NCBI RefSeq assembly: GCF_000186465.1
Contig: NZ_GL636091.1
Span: 1,498,981 to 1,562,980, forward strand
Direction: 5' to 3'
Origin: Streptococcus australis ATCC 700641
GTDB lineage: Bacteria > Bacillota > Bacilli > Lactobacillales > Streptococcaceae
Length of the DNA stretch: 64,000 bases
The notes below the pieces were generated by a model. It was not told the origin of the DNA. It saw nothing but the letters and a program-made list of their open reading frames with translations, and did no database searches. The first letter of the stretch is position 1, and each line of letters begins with the position of its first letter. A program made the position numbers and the translations under genes. Of this stretch, positions 16,844-25,065 are shown one piece after another.

Positions 16844-18079
16844 TTAGTTGCTTGCACCAGATGTAGCATCAGCAGCTCCGTCACCGTGTCCTCCAGCATC
16901 TGAAGCACCTGAAGTTGCATCTGCATCACCATGACCACCAGCAGGAGCAAATGGTCCGCTACCGCCTACAAGGCGTTGACCTGTTGTTTGAAGATACCAG
17001 TCCAACCATGGTTGGAAGTTAAAGACGATCTCATTGATACCAGCATATGAGCCATCTGGATAGTACATTGCTTGGTAGTTATGAGTATTAATCACGCCTT
17101 CAGGGGATCCTGGAACAATAGTACGTACATATTCCTGGTTTCCGTTGCGAAGAGTGCCGATTACCCATTCAACGTTTTTCATACGTGCTGGTGGAAGTGA
17201 ACCATGAACAGTTGACATCCGGCTACCAGATTGAGGTGGCACGCGTTTAGCAAACATCGTATCTGGATCTTGGTGAGCATTGTTGTAGTAGAGGAATTGG
17301 TTGTTATCATCCGCATAAGTTAACTCAAATGGCATAGCTTTTAAGAACATATCGATTTGATTAACAGTCAGGATACCGTGGTCCAATTTGACATAAGTAT
17401 CGCCTGATACAGCACCTGTAATTTCTGCAACTTTTTCTACCCAATCTGGATCATCTGGGTCAACCTCAGTGATGGTAGTAGCGATTGGTTTTCCGCAATC
17501 CAAATCTTCTGGTTCAATTGGTTTTGGTTTTTTCAATTTAGAAACGACTCCTACGTATTTCACAAAGTTATCTAAACAAGTTTCAAGGAATTTAACTGTT
17601 CCTTCGTTCGTGATGTTGCCATCTGCGTCAAAAGCTTCTTTCGCTTTTCCGAGAAGGAATTCGTTACCTGGAAGGGTATAGGCATTGACACCTGGAGCAT
17701 CCAGAATCTTACGAAGGTGAACTTGAGCACGAGAAGTTCCTTGGTCGTAGTAAGAAGCACCTACAATCATGACAGGTTTGCTTTCAAAAGGATGCACTTC
17801 ATAGGAAAGCCATTCTAAAACAGATTTTAGTCCTGCTGAAATGGTGTGGTTGTGTTCAGGAGTTGCAATAATGACTCCATCGGCACGAGTGATTTTATTG
17901 TTAAGGAGACGCAATTGGAAGCTTTCGTCCCATTTTTCATCTTGGTTGAACATTGGAACTTCGTCGATTTCAAGAACCTCTAATTCAAATTTGATCTTGA
18001 AATGACGACGGATGAATTCCAAAAGTTTGCGGTTATATGATTGGTCGTAGTTAGATCCTACAAGTCCTACAAATTTCAT
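16844..18079 (-). CDS. NADPH-dependent FMN reductase fused to a PAS-like domain, with two C-terminal ApbE flavinylation motifs
   Basis: A 411-residue cytosolic protein. Residues 1 to about 190 are a flavodoxin-like NAD(P)H:FMN reductase, with a phosphate loop (GSNYDQSYNRKLLEF) and TPEHNHTISAGLKSVLEWLS. A DUF438/PAS_10-like domain follows (about 230-370), with DGILTVNQIDMFLKAMP, LTYADDNNQFLYYN and NVEWVIGTLRNG. A Gly/Ala/His/Asp-rich tail carries DATSGAS twice, at residues 387-393 and 404-410. That heptapeptide fits the D-x-x-[ST]-G-A-[ST] site to which ApbE transfers FMN. apbE is the first gene of the same operon. I infer that the tail carries covalent FMN and that the protein is a multi-flavin electron relay. 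Nothing suggests export. Confidence 0.85.
   Translation of the reverse strand: MKFVGLVGSNYDQSYNRKLLEFIRRHFKIKFELEVLEIDEVPMFNQDEKWDESFQLRLLNNKITRADGVIIATPEHNHTISAGLKSVLEWLSYEVHPFESKPVMIVGASYYDQGTSRAQVHLRKILDAPGVNAYTLPGNEFLLGKAKEAFDADGNITNEGTVKFLETCLDNFVKYVGVVSKLKKPKPIEPEDLDCGKPIATTITEVDPDDPDWVEKVAEITGAVSGDTYVKLDHGILTVNQIDMFLKAMPFELTYADDNNQFLYYNNAHQDPDTMFAKRVPPQSGSRMSTVHGSLPPARMKNVEWVIGTLRNGNQEYVRTIVPGSPEGVINTHNYQAMYYPDGSYAGINEIVFNFQPWLDWYLQTTGQRLVGGSGPFAPAGGHGDADATSGASDAGGHGDGAADATSGASN
16850..16870 (-). other. predicted ApbE FMN-acceptor motif, distal copy (residues 404-410)
   Basis: Encodes D-A-T-S-G-A-S, one residue from the C-terminus. Fits the ApbE acceptor consensus, with Ser410 as the expected attachment residue. 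Confidence 0.6.
16901..16921 (-). other. predicted ApbE FMN-acceptor motif, proximal copy (residues 387-393)
   Basis: Same heptapeptide as the distal copy but with different codons at almost every position, with Ser393 as the expected attachment residue. Confidence 0.6.
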
Positions 18080-18097
18080 GCTAGTATGTCTCCTATC

Positions 18098-18703
18098 TTA
18101 CAAGTTTTCCCAGTCGAAGTCTTCGGCATCTTTACGAAGTAATTCTTGAGCGTTGCGCAATTTTTCAGTAACTTTAACAAAGATACGGAAGTCATCAAAG
18201 ATAGCATCCAATTTCTTGATGACGTCAAGATCTACTAAGTCACCATTTTGATCAAATGCTTGAAGAGAGTGAGAAAGCAAGAATTCGTCTGGAAGGACAG
18301 TGGCTTTAATTTCTGGTGAGTTCAAGATTTGACGCAGTTGCAATTGGGCACGAGATGAACCAAGTGTACCATAAGAAGCACCAGTAATCATCACTGGTTT
18401 GCTTAATAATGGGTAGATCCCATAAGATAGCCAAGCAAGTGCACTCATCAATACAGCAGGGATGGAGTGATCATATTCCGGTGTACCAATGATGACGCCA
18501 TCAGCTTCCTCAATTTTCGCAGCAATCTCTAAGATAGCTTCAGGAACTTGTTTGTTGGCTGGCTTGTTGAAGACAGGGATATCTTTGATCTCAACTAACT
18601 CAATCTCTGCCTTGTCAGCAAAATGCTTTTGCATATATTGAAGTAGTTGGCGGTTTGTTGAACGTTTGGAGTTTGTTCCAACGATCGCAATAAGTTTTGT
18701 CAT
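18098..18703 (-). CDS. NADPH-dependent FMN reductase
   Basis: Flavodoxin-fold NAD(P)H:flavin reductase of 201 residues, with GTNSKRSTNRQLLQYM as the phosphate-binding loop and GTPEYDHSIPAVLMSALAWLS as the flavin-site motif. It resembles the first 190 residues of the next gene, so the two reductases are probably old duplicates. This one stops after the reductase domain, with no PAS domain and no acceptor tail. It is the middle gene of the operon, 24 bases after apbE and 18 bases before the tailed reductase, with AAAGGAA upstream of its ATG. It could supply reduced flavin to, or form a complex with, its neighbour. Confidence 0.88.
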   Translation of the reverse strand: MTKLIAIVGTNSKRSTNRQLLQYMQKHFADKAEIELVEIKDIPVFNKPANKQVPEAILEIAAKIEEADGVIIGTPEYDHSIPAVLMSALAWLSYGIYPLLSKPVMITGASYGTLGSSRAQLQLRQILNSPEIKATVLPDEFLLSHSLQAFDQNGDLVDLDVIKKLDAIFDDFRIFVKVTEKLRNAQELLRKDAEDFDWENL

Positions 18704-18727
18704 GGAAATTCCTTTCTGAAATTAAAA

Positions 18728-19651
18728 TTACAAATAATCATGAAGCCCACTAGTATAGGCGATGCGACCTGACTGATAGACTAGAATAGCATCCATGCCA
18801 GGTAAGGTTTCAACAATGTTTAAAATGTTGCTCGGTTCTTCACCGAACAAGCGGGTGGTCCAAATCTCTCCGTCAACTGATCGATCAGAAATAATCGTGA
18901 GACTTGCCAGTTCCGTTTCGACAGGATAGCCGGTTTGGGGATCAAAAATATGATGGAAGGACTGGCCGTCAACTTCGAGGTGACGAACATAGGTACCTGA
19001 CGTAACGACGGACTTATCTGTTACAGATAGAACCAGTAAATGTTCTCCTCTTGGAAGCTGAGGGTCTTGGATCCCAATTCGCCAAGGGCGATGACTGACA
19101 GGGTTTTGACCAAGGGTAAGGATATTGCCTCCCAAATCAATTAAAGCCTGTTCAATCCCCTGACTCCTGAGATAGTTAGCTAGTAAATCAGCACTAAATC
19201 CCTTTGCTAAAGCACCTAGATCAATTTTCATCCCTTTTCTTTTGAGAAAAACAGTTTGTTGATCCGGATCCAAGCAAATCTGATGAGAGTCGATGACTGT
19301 TAGGGCTTGTTCAATTTCCCCTTGATCAGGTTTCCTAGCATCAGAGAAACCAATTCTCCAAGTTTGGACAAGTGGACCAATCGCAATGTTTAAATGACTT
19401 CCTTGCGCTTGACTATGGCTGGTTCCTAGAGCAATCAGTGAAAAAAGATCAGGATGAACCTCTACGGGTTCAATGCCAGCCTTTTGATTGACCTCCATCA
19501 ATTCAGAAGAAGGGTCATTAGCACTAAAGCGATGCTCATAGGATCGCAGGAGACTAAAGCAATCTGCCAGTATTTGGTCAGCTTGTTGATGAGAAATCGA
19601 AACGGTTATGGTGGAGCCCATTAGGCGTTCGGATCGACTAGTTAGTTCCAC
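18728..19651 (-). CDS. apbE: FAD:protein FMN transferase (cytosolic ApbE)
   Basis: Transfers FMN from FAD to Thr or Ser of target proteins, with Mg2+. It has 307 residues. Family signatures include MGSTITVSI near the start, the SANDPSSELMEVNQKAG segment, IDLGALAKGFSADLL, IDLGGNILTLG, VVTSGTYVRH and HIFDPQTGYPV. There is no signal peptide or lipobox, unlike the exported ApbE proteins that serve Nqr/Rnf or extracellular electron transfer, so its targets must be cytosolic. The best start is GTG at 19651 with AGGTGG about a dozen bases upstream; the next ATG (19621) has no ribosome site. It is the first gene of a three-gene operon whose last product carries two acceptor motifs. Confidence 0.9.
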   Translation of the reverse strand: MELTSRSERLMGSTITVSISHQQADQILADCFSLLRSYEHRFSANDPSSELMEVNQKAGIEPVEVHPDLFSLIALGTSHSQAQGSHLNIAIGPLVQTWRIGFSDARKPDQGEIEQALTVIDSHQICLDPDQQTVFLKRKGMKIDLGALAKGFSADLLANYLRSQGIEQALIDLGGNILTLGQNPVSHRPWRIGIQDPQLPRGEHLLVLSVTDKSVVTSGTYVRHLEVDGQSFHHIFDPQTGYPVETELASLTIISDRSVDGEIWTTRLFGEEPSNILNIVETLPGMDAILVYQSGRIAYTSGLHDYL

Positions 19652-19758
19652 AAATAGTAAACCACCTTTCCAATATTCACCTACTTCAAGTTTAACAAAA
19701 AGAAAGCCATTTCACAATCCCCCTGAGCAAATTTATTGACATTTTTCAGGACTTATGC

Positions 19759-19832
19759 AATTATAACATGAAAATAATATCACAAATTGTAAGCAAAAAA
19801 ATTGGAAACGATACCATTTTCATGTTATAATT
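19759..19832. promoter_or_regulatory. divergent apbE/nox promoter region with a 17-bp perfect inverted repeat
   Basis: AATTATAACATGAAAAT (19759-19775) recurs as its exact reverse complement at 19816-19832, 40 bases apart. Each arm holds an extended -10 (TGT-TATAAT), facing apbE on the left (19760-19765) and nox on the right (19826-19831). The nox -35 is TTGGAA at 19802-19807, 18 bases upstream. The apbE side lacks a clear -35. Confidence 0.8.
19802..19816 (+). promoter_or_regulatory. cre site (CcpA operator) over the nox -35
   Basis: TTGGAAACGATACCA matches the catabolite-responsive consensus WTGNAANCGNWNNCW at every fixed position and covers the nox -35 box. CcpA with HPr-Ser-P would be expected to act here, possibly on both divergent promoters. 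Confidence 0.75.
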
Positions 19833-19867
19833 GTATGGTAAATAAAATTAAAGGTAGGATTATTTCT

Positions 19868-21244
19868 ATGAGTAAAATCGTAGTTGTGGGTGCTAACCAT
19901 GCTGGGACTGCATGTATCAACACAATGTTGGATAATTTTGGAAACGAAAATGAAATCGTTGTTTTTGACCAAAACTCAAACATCTCATTCCTTGGATGCG
20001 GAATGGCTCTTTGGATTGGTGAACAAATTGATGGACCTGAAGGCTTGTTCTATTCTGATAAAGAAAAATTAGAAGCTAAAGGTGCTAAAGTTTACATGAA
20101 CTCACCAGTTCTTTCGATCGACTACGACAACAAAGTTGTGACTGCAGAAGTCGAAGGTAAAGAACACAAAGAATCATATGAAAAATTGATCTTCGCAACT
20201 GGTTCAACTCCAATCTTGCCACCAATCGAAGGTGTTGAAATTGTTAAAGGTAACCGTGAATTCAAAGCAACTCTTGAAAACGTCCAATTCGTTAAATTGT
20301 ACCAAAATGCTGAAGAAGTTATTAACAAACTTGAAGATAAGAGCAAACACCTGGAGCGTATCGCTGTTGTCGGTGGTGGTTACATCGGTGTTGAGCTTGC
20401 TGAAGCTTTCGAACGTCTTGGAAAAGAAGTGGTCCTTGTTGATATCGTAGACACTGTCTTGAACGGATACTATGACAAAGACTTCACTCAAATGATGGCG
20501 AAAAACTTGGAAGACCACAATATCCGTTTGGCACTTGGTCAAACTGTTAAAGCCATCCAAGGTGACGGTAAAGTAGAACGCTTGATCACTGACAAAGAAA
20601 CATTTGATGTAGATATGGTTGTCCTTGCAGTTGGTTTCCGTCCAAACACAGATCTTGCTGATGGTAAAATCGAACTCTTCCGTAACGGTGCCTTCCTTGT
20701 AGACAAGAAACAAGAAACTTCTATCCCAGGCGTATTCGCTGTAGGTGACTGTGCGACTGTTTATGACAATGCTCGTAAAGACACTAGCTACATCGCTCTT
20801 GCATCAAACGCGGTACGTACTGGTATCGTAGGTGCTTATAACGCTTGCGGACATGAGCTTGAAGGAATCGGTGTGCAAGGTTCTAACGGTATCTCTATCT
20901 ATGGACTTCACATGGTTTCAACTGGTTTGACTCTTGAAAAAGCAAAAGCTGCTGGTTTCAATGCTGGAGAAACTGGCTTCAATGACCTTCAAAAACCTGA
21001 ATTTATCAAACACGATAACCATGAAGTTGCCATCAAGATCGTCTATAATAAAGATAACCGTCAAATCCTTGGTGCCCAAATGGTATCACGCGATGCTGCA
21101 ATCTCAATGGGTATCCACATGTTCTCATTGGCAATCCAAGAACATGTAACAATTGAAAAATTGGCATTGACAGACTTGTTCTTCTTGCCACACTTCAATA
21201 AACCATACAACTACATCACAATGGCAGCTTTAACTGCTGAATAA
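19868..21244 (+). CDS. nox: water-forming NADH oxidase
   Basis: Flavoprotein that reduces O2 to water with NADH, recycling NAD+ and removing oxygen. It has 458 residues, the standard size. The FAD motif [17 protein letters not shown] opens the protein. The redox cysteine is C44 in [10 protein letters not shown]. The NAD site is [19 protein letters not shown], and [11 protein letters not shown] is the second FAD motif. The C-terminal dimerisation domain ends with [12 protein letters not shown]. The start at 19868 matches family proteins; its ribosome site (GGTAGGA) is moderate. The gene is divergent from the apbE operon and shares its palindromic promoter region, with a cre site over its -35. 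Confidence 0.95.
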   Translation: MSKIVVVGANHAGTACINTMLDNFGNENEIVVFDQNSNISFLGCGMALWIGEQIDGPEGLFYSDKEKLEAKGAKVYMNSPVLSIDYDNKVVTAEVEGKEHKESYEKLIFATGSTPILPPIEGVEIVKGNREFKATLENVQFVKLYQNAEEVINKLEDKSKHLERIAVVGGGYIGVELAEAFERLGKEVVLVDIVDTVLNGYYDKDFTQMMAKNLEDHNIRLALGQTVKAIQGDGKVERLITDKETFDVDMVVLAVGFRPNTDLADGKIELFRNGAFLVDKKQETSIPGVFAVGDCATVYDNARKDTSYIALASNAVRTGIVGAYNACGHELEGIGVQGSNGISIYGLHMVSTGLTLEKAKAAGFNAGETGFNDLQKPEFIKHDNHEVAIKIVYNKDNRQILGAQMVSRDAAISMGIHMFSLAIQEHVTIEKLALTDLFFLPHFNKPYNYITMAALTAE

Positions 21245-21248
21245 TTAA

Positions 21249-21280
21249 GTGAAAAAACGCTCATTCGAGCGTTTTTTCAC
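21249..21280 (+). terminator. nox terminator
   Basis: A perfect 14-bp stem, GTGAAAAAACGCTC / GAGCGTTTTTTCAC, with an ATTC loop. Confidence 0.92.
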
Positions 21281-21350
21281 TTTGCTCATATTCAAGAACA
21301 TTGAAAAATAGTATAATAAAGACAATCAATCTTGGAGTTTAAGAAAATTT

Positions 21351-22892
21351 ATGAAACAAAGTCAGCAAATCCAAAAAGAATTTAAATCGACCTCAAGATC
21401 TATTTTATCTCAGGTTAGCAGAGGTGCTTTAGTGGGACTCGTAGTTGGCGCGATCGTCTCGAGTTTTCGTTTTTTTATTGAGCATTTCTTTCATTTTGTT
21501 CAGGGGTTATATAAAGATCTTGGAAGAAGTCCGATCAATTGGATCATCATCCTCTCTATGTATCTTTTTATTATTCTATTAGCAAGCCAACTGATCAAAA
21601 AGAACCAAAACGTAAAGGGCTCCGGTATTCCCCAAGTTGAAGCAGAATTAAAAGGATTACTTCAAATAGACTGGTGGACCACACTTTGGCAGAAATACAT
21701 TTTAGGAATCCTAGCAATTGCAAGTGGCTTGATGTTAGGTCGTGAGGGTCCAAGTATCCAGCTTGGCGCCATGGGAGGAAAGGGCTTGTCTAAAAAACTT
21801 GCTCTTAGTCCAGTAGAAGAAAGGGCCTTGATTGCAAGTGGGTCTGCAGCAGGTTTGGCAGCAGCTTTCAACGCTCCGATTGCGGGTCTTCTCTTTGTAG
21901 TAGAAGAAGTTTATCATCACTTTTCTCGAGTCTTCTGGATATCTACCTTGGCTGCTAGTTTGGTCGCCAACTTTGTCTCTCTCAACGTTTTCGGTCAAAC
22001 TCCTGTTTTAAACATGCCCGATCACATCCCCCATATCGATTTATCCAGCTATTGGATTTTTCTTGCCATGGGTATTTTTCTCGGACTATCTGGCTATCTC
22101 TATGAAATAGCTGTTTTAAATATTGGACGTGTCTATGAAAAACTAGGCAACTGGCTTCATGTAACAGCTCCTTATCATTCCATCTTTGCCTTTCTTTTGA
22201 TTCTACCAATTGGTTTCTATTTCCCTCATCTACTGGGAGGTGGTCACCACTTAGTTTTAGACCTAGCCCACATTCCTCTTAGTGTCCAGACCTTGTTCCT
22301 TTATTTTGCTATTCGTTTTATCTGGAGTATGATCAGTTACGGTAGTGGTCTTCCTGGTGGCATCTTTCTTCCGATTCTAGCTCTTGGCTCTGTCTTAGGA
22401 GCCTTGGTTGCTACAGTGTTATTGCAGTTTGGTCTCATACATTCTAATCAACTCCCCTTGTTTGTCATTTTAGGAATGAGTGGTTATTTCAGTGCCATTT
22501 CAAAAGCGCCCTTGACAGCCATGATTCTAGTGACCGAAATGGTAGGAGATGTACGAACCTTGATGCCGATTGGCTTGGTGACTTTGACAGCTTACATTAC
22601 CATGGATCTAGTAAAAGGTGCCCCTGTCTACGAAGCTATGCTGGAGCAATTGATGCCTGAGGTGACCAGCGGTTCAGATGTCTTAACCCTGATCGAAATT
22701 CCAGTATCAGAGAAAATAGCAGGCCGTCAGGTTCGAGATTTAGACCTACCGAGAGACCTCCTGATCACAACTCACCAGCATAATGGCAAAAATAGTACAG
22801 TACATGGTAGCACCCGCCTCTATCTAGGAGATAGCATCTATCTGGTAGTAAAAGAGACAGATATCGGTCGGGTGAAAGAATTACTCCTTTAA
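21351..22892 (+). CDS. ClC-family chloride channel or H+/Cl- (or fluoride) transporter with TrkA-C domain
   Basis: A 513-residue ClC protein. The anion-path motifs are GSGIPQVEAELKG, GREGPSIQLGAMGGKG (with the gating Glu) and GLPGGIFLPILALGS (the GxFxP motif). The 'Glu gate' points to exchange rather than channel activity; the serine-containing GSGIP favours chloride over the fluoride-specific CLC-F type. About 75 C-terminal residues form a TrkA-C regulatory domain (VSEKIAGRQVRDLDLPRDLLI). A -10 box TATAAT lies at 21312-21317 without a good -35, and the ribosome site is weak and distant. It stands alone between nox and the iron operon. Confidence 0.88.
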   Translation: MKQSQQIQKEFKSTSRSILSQVSRGALVGLVVGAIVSSFRFFIEHFFHFVQGLYKDLGRSPINWIIILSMYLFIILLASQLIKKNQNVKGSGIPQVEAELKGLLQIDWWTTLWQKYILGILAIASGLMLGREGPSIQLGAMGGKGLSKKLALSPVEERALIASGSAAGLAAAFNAPIAGLLFVVEEVYHHFSRVFWISTLAASLVANFVSLNVFGQTPVLNMPDHIPHIDLSSYWIFLAMGIFLGLSGYLYEIAVLNIGRVYEKLGNWLHVTAPYHSIFAFLLILPIGFYFPHLLGGGHHLVLDLAHIPLSVQTLFLYFAIRFIWSMISYGSGLPGGIFLPILALGSVLGALVATVLLQFGLIHSNQLPLFVILGMSGYFSAISKAPLTAMILVTEMVGDVRTLMPIGLVTLTAYITMDLVKGAPVYEAMLEQLMPEVTSGSDVLTLIEIPVSEKIAGRQVRDLDLPRDLLITTHQHNGKNSTVHGSTRLYLGDSIYLVVKETDIGRVKELLL

Positions 22893-22921
22893 TTCATTTT
22901 ATTAAAGTTTTCTGACAATTG

Positions 22922-22950
22922 TTGAAAAATGAGAAAATCTTTGCTATAAT
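22922..22950 (+). promoter_or_regulatory. promoter of the efeOBU-tatCA operon
   Basis: TTGAAA (22922-22927), 17-base spacer, TGC-TATAAT (hexamer 22945-22950). An ACAATTGT palindrome abuts the -35. I see no clear Fur or PerR box. Confidence 0.85.
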
Positions 22951-22984
22951 AGACTACGAAAAAACGAATCCAGGAGAAATTCTC

Positions 22985-23854
22985 ATGAAAAAACTTGCAG
23001 TAACACTCTTATCAGTCGCTTTATTAGCAGGCTGTGCCAATCCATCTTCAAAAAACACGACTACAAATAGTTCCTCTTCGACAGTGAAATTGTCTAAAGA
23101 AGACCAAAAAGCCTTGGATCAAGCGACAAGTGAATACAAGGAGTTTGTGCAAGGCCAAATCGATCAATTGTTAAAAGATACAGAGGAATTTCAAAGAGTC
23201 CTCAAAAGTGGTGATTTAGAAGAAGCCAAGAAGGTCTATCCTTTGATTCGGATGTCTTATGAACGATCTGAACCGATCGCTGAAAGCTTTGGGGAGTCTG
23301 ATGTCAAGATTGACTTCCGTTTAGTTGACTATGTTGACGAAAACAAATCTGAAGAAGGATGGTCAGGCTTCCACCGTATCGAACGCATCTTGTGGGAAGA
23401 AAATACCACCGAAGGCACTGAAAAATATGCAGAACAATTGGTCAATGATATCAAAGAGCTGAAAGCTAAGATTGCGACAGTAGAAGTGACGCCAGATTTG
23501 ATGTTGACAGGTGCGGTTGACCTCTTGAATGAAGTGGCGACACAAAAGATCACTGGGGAGGAAGAAATTTTCTCTCATACAGATCTCTATGACTTCCGTG
23601 CCAATATTGAAGGGGCTGAAAAGATCTTTGCTCTCTTCAAACCTCTTATTGAGAAGAAGGATGCCAAGCTAGTGAAAAACCTTGAAACAGAATTCAAGGC
23701 GGTGAATGACCTGTTAGACAAACATATGACAGATGATTCCAACTATAAATCATATACAGATCTAACAGAAAAAGATACCAAAGAACTAGCAGAAGCAGTT
23801 ACAAAATTGGGGGAACCACTCTCTCAAATGGGAATCATTTTAAATGGTAAATAA
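22985..23854 (+). CDS. efeO: EfeO-type iron-binding lipoprotein (M75 family)
   Basis: Extracytoplasmic partner of the EfeUOB ferrous/ferric iron importer, 289 residues. The lipobox LAGC follows a short signal peptide (MKKLAVTLLSVALLAGC), and a Ser/Thr/Asn linker leads to the imelysin-like M75 domain. The HxxE metal motif is present as GFHRIERILW. SHTDLYDFRANIEGAEKIF and a DLYDF core also match the family. There is no N-terminal cupredoxin domain, so it is the short form. ATG 22985 is chosen over an upstream in-frame codon that would lie before the -10 box; CAGGAG is its ribosome site. First gene of a five-gene operon. Confidence 0.9.
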   Translation: MKKLAVTLLSVALLAGCANPSSKNTTTNSSSSTVKLSKEDQKALDQATSEYKEFVQGQIDQLLKDTEEFQRVLKSGDLEEAKKVYPLIRMSYERSEPIAESFGESDVKIDFRLVDYVDENKSEEGWSGFHRIERILWEENTTEGTEKYAEQLVNDIKELKAKIATVEVTPDLMLTGAVDLLNEVATQKITGEEEIFSHTDLYDFRANIEGAEKIFALFKPLIEKKDAKLVKNLETEFKAVNDLLDKHMTDDSNYKSYTDLTEKDTKELAEAVTKLGEPLSQMGIILNGK

Positions 23855-23856
23855 CA

Positions 23857-25065
23857 ATGACAAAAGACGATAAATTTTTTGAAAAGAAGATGGATCGTCG
23901 CGAATTTCTGAAAAAAGCAGGTATTGGGGGAGCAGGCTTAGCACTTGGTCTCTCCGGTGCTTCTGCTTTTTTCGCTAATAAGGAGCAAGGCTCCAAGAAT
24001 ATCGCAGACGGTCAAGAAGAGATTAGTTTTTACGGCAAGCATCAGGCTGGAATTACCACACCCATGCAGAAGAATATCTATTTTGTGGTGCTGGATCTCC
24101 GGACGACAGATAAAAACGAATTGATTCAGTTGTTTAAAGACTGGACAGATTATAGCCAGAAATTAGTCAATGGGGAACTGGTCAAAAAAGATGGATCCAA
24201 CGCTCTCTTGCCTCCAAGTGATACAGGAGAAACAGTCGGACTAAATCCTTACCGCCTCACCCTAACCTTTGGTGTTTCGGCAAGCTTTCTGGCCAAACTA
24301 GGCCTTGAGAAGAAACGTCCCAAACTCTTCCGGGATCTGCCAGCTTTTCCTAAGGAACAGTTGAGAGAGCAGTATACGGGTGGTGATATCGTTATCCAAG
24401 CATGTGCAGATGATGAGCAGGTGGCCTTTCATGCTGTCCGCAATCTAATCCGTAAAGGACGGAACAAGGTGACCATGAAGTGGAGCCAATTAGGCTTTGC
24501 TGCTATTGGGGATCGTATGGAAACTCCAAGGAACCTTTTTGGCTTTAAGGATGGGACTGCCAACGTCACAACGGAGAAATATTTTGATAAGGTGGTCTGG
24601 GCTGATAGTAATGACTGGATGAAAAACGGCTCTTATATGGCTGTCCGCAGGATTATCATGCACCTAGAGACCTGGGACCGGACCAACCTGCAGGAGCAAG
24701 AAAATACCTTTGGACGCTATAAAGAAAGTGGCGCACCATTTGGAAAGCAAAACGAGTTTGACGAAGTGGACCTCTCCCTCTTACCAGTTGACTCACATGT
24801 CCGTTTGGCCAAAGAAGTGGATCTGCCAATTTTGCGACGCTCTTATTCTTACTCTGATGGGATTGATCCGAAAACGGGGCAGTTTGATGCAGGATTGCTT
24901 TTTATTGCCTTTCAAAAGGATCCAGACAGCTTTGTGAAAATCCAAACCAATCTTGGGGCAGACGATAAGATGAATGAATATGTGACCCATATTGGCAGTG
25001 GCCTCTTTGCCTGCTTCGGAGGTGTGAAGGAAGGAGGATACATTGGTCAAGACTTATTTGAATAA
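23857..25065 (+). CDS. efeB: Tat-exported deferrochelatase/DyP-type peroxidase EfeB
   Basis: Heme-dependent DyP-type peroxidase of the iron operon, 402 residues. Known relatives (EfeB/YwbN/FepB) take part in iron uptake or heme iron release. The N-terminus contains DRREFLKKAGIGGAGLALGL, a clear twin-arginine signal with RR followed by FLK. The DyP hallmark GxxDG is GFKDG at residues 229-233. The segment SHVRLAKE holds the proximal heme His, and RRSYSYSDG follows. It begins two bases after the efeO stop and overlaps efeU by 23 bases. It is probably the only Tat client encoded here, which explains tatC and tatA directly downstream. Confidence 0.93.
   Translation: MTKDDKFFEKKMDRREFLKKAGIGGAGLALGLSGASAFFANKEQGSKNIADGQEEISFYGKHQAGITTPMQKNIYFVVLDLRTTDKNELIQLFKDWTDYSQKLVNGELVKKDGSNALLPPSDTGETVGLNPYRLTLTFGVSASFLAKLGLEKKRPKLFRDLPAFPKEQLREQYTGGDIVIQACADDEQVAFHAVRNLIRKGRNKVTMKWSQLGFAAIGDRMETPRNLFGFKDGTANVTTEKYFDKVVWADSNDWMKNGSYMAVRRIIMHLETWDRTNLQEQENTFGRYKESGAPFGKQNEFDEVDLSLLPVDSHVRLAKEVDLPILRRSYSYSDGIDPKTGQFDAGLLFIAFQKDPDSFVKIQTNLGADDKMNEYVTHIGSGLFACFGGVKEGGYIGQDLFE

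Noticed and set aside
19802..19867. Longer nox starting near 19802
   Set aside because: That start lies on the -35/cre site; family proteins begin at 19868.
22911..22927. Fur/PerR-like operator at the efe promoter
   Set aside because: Only an 8-bp ACAATTGT palindrome with non-matching flanks; it does not fit Fur or PerR consensus.
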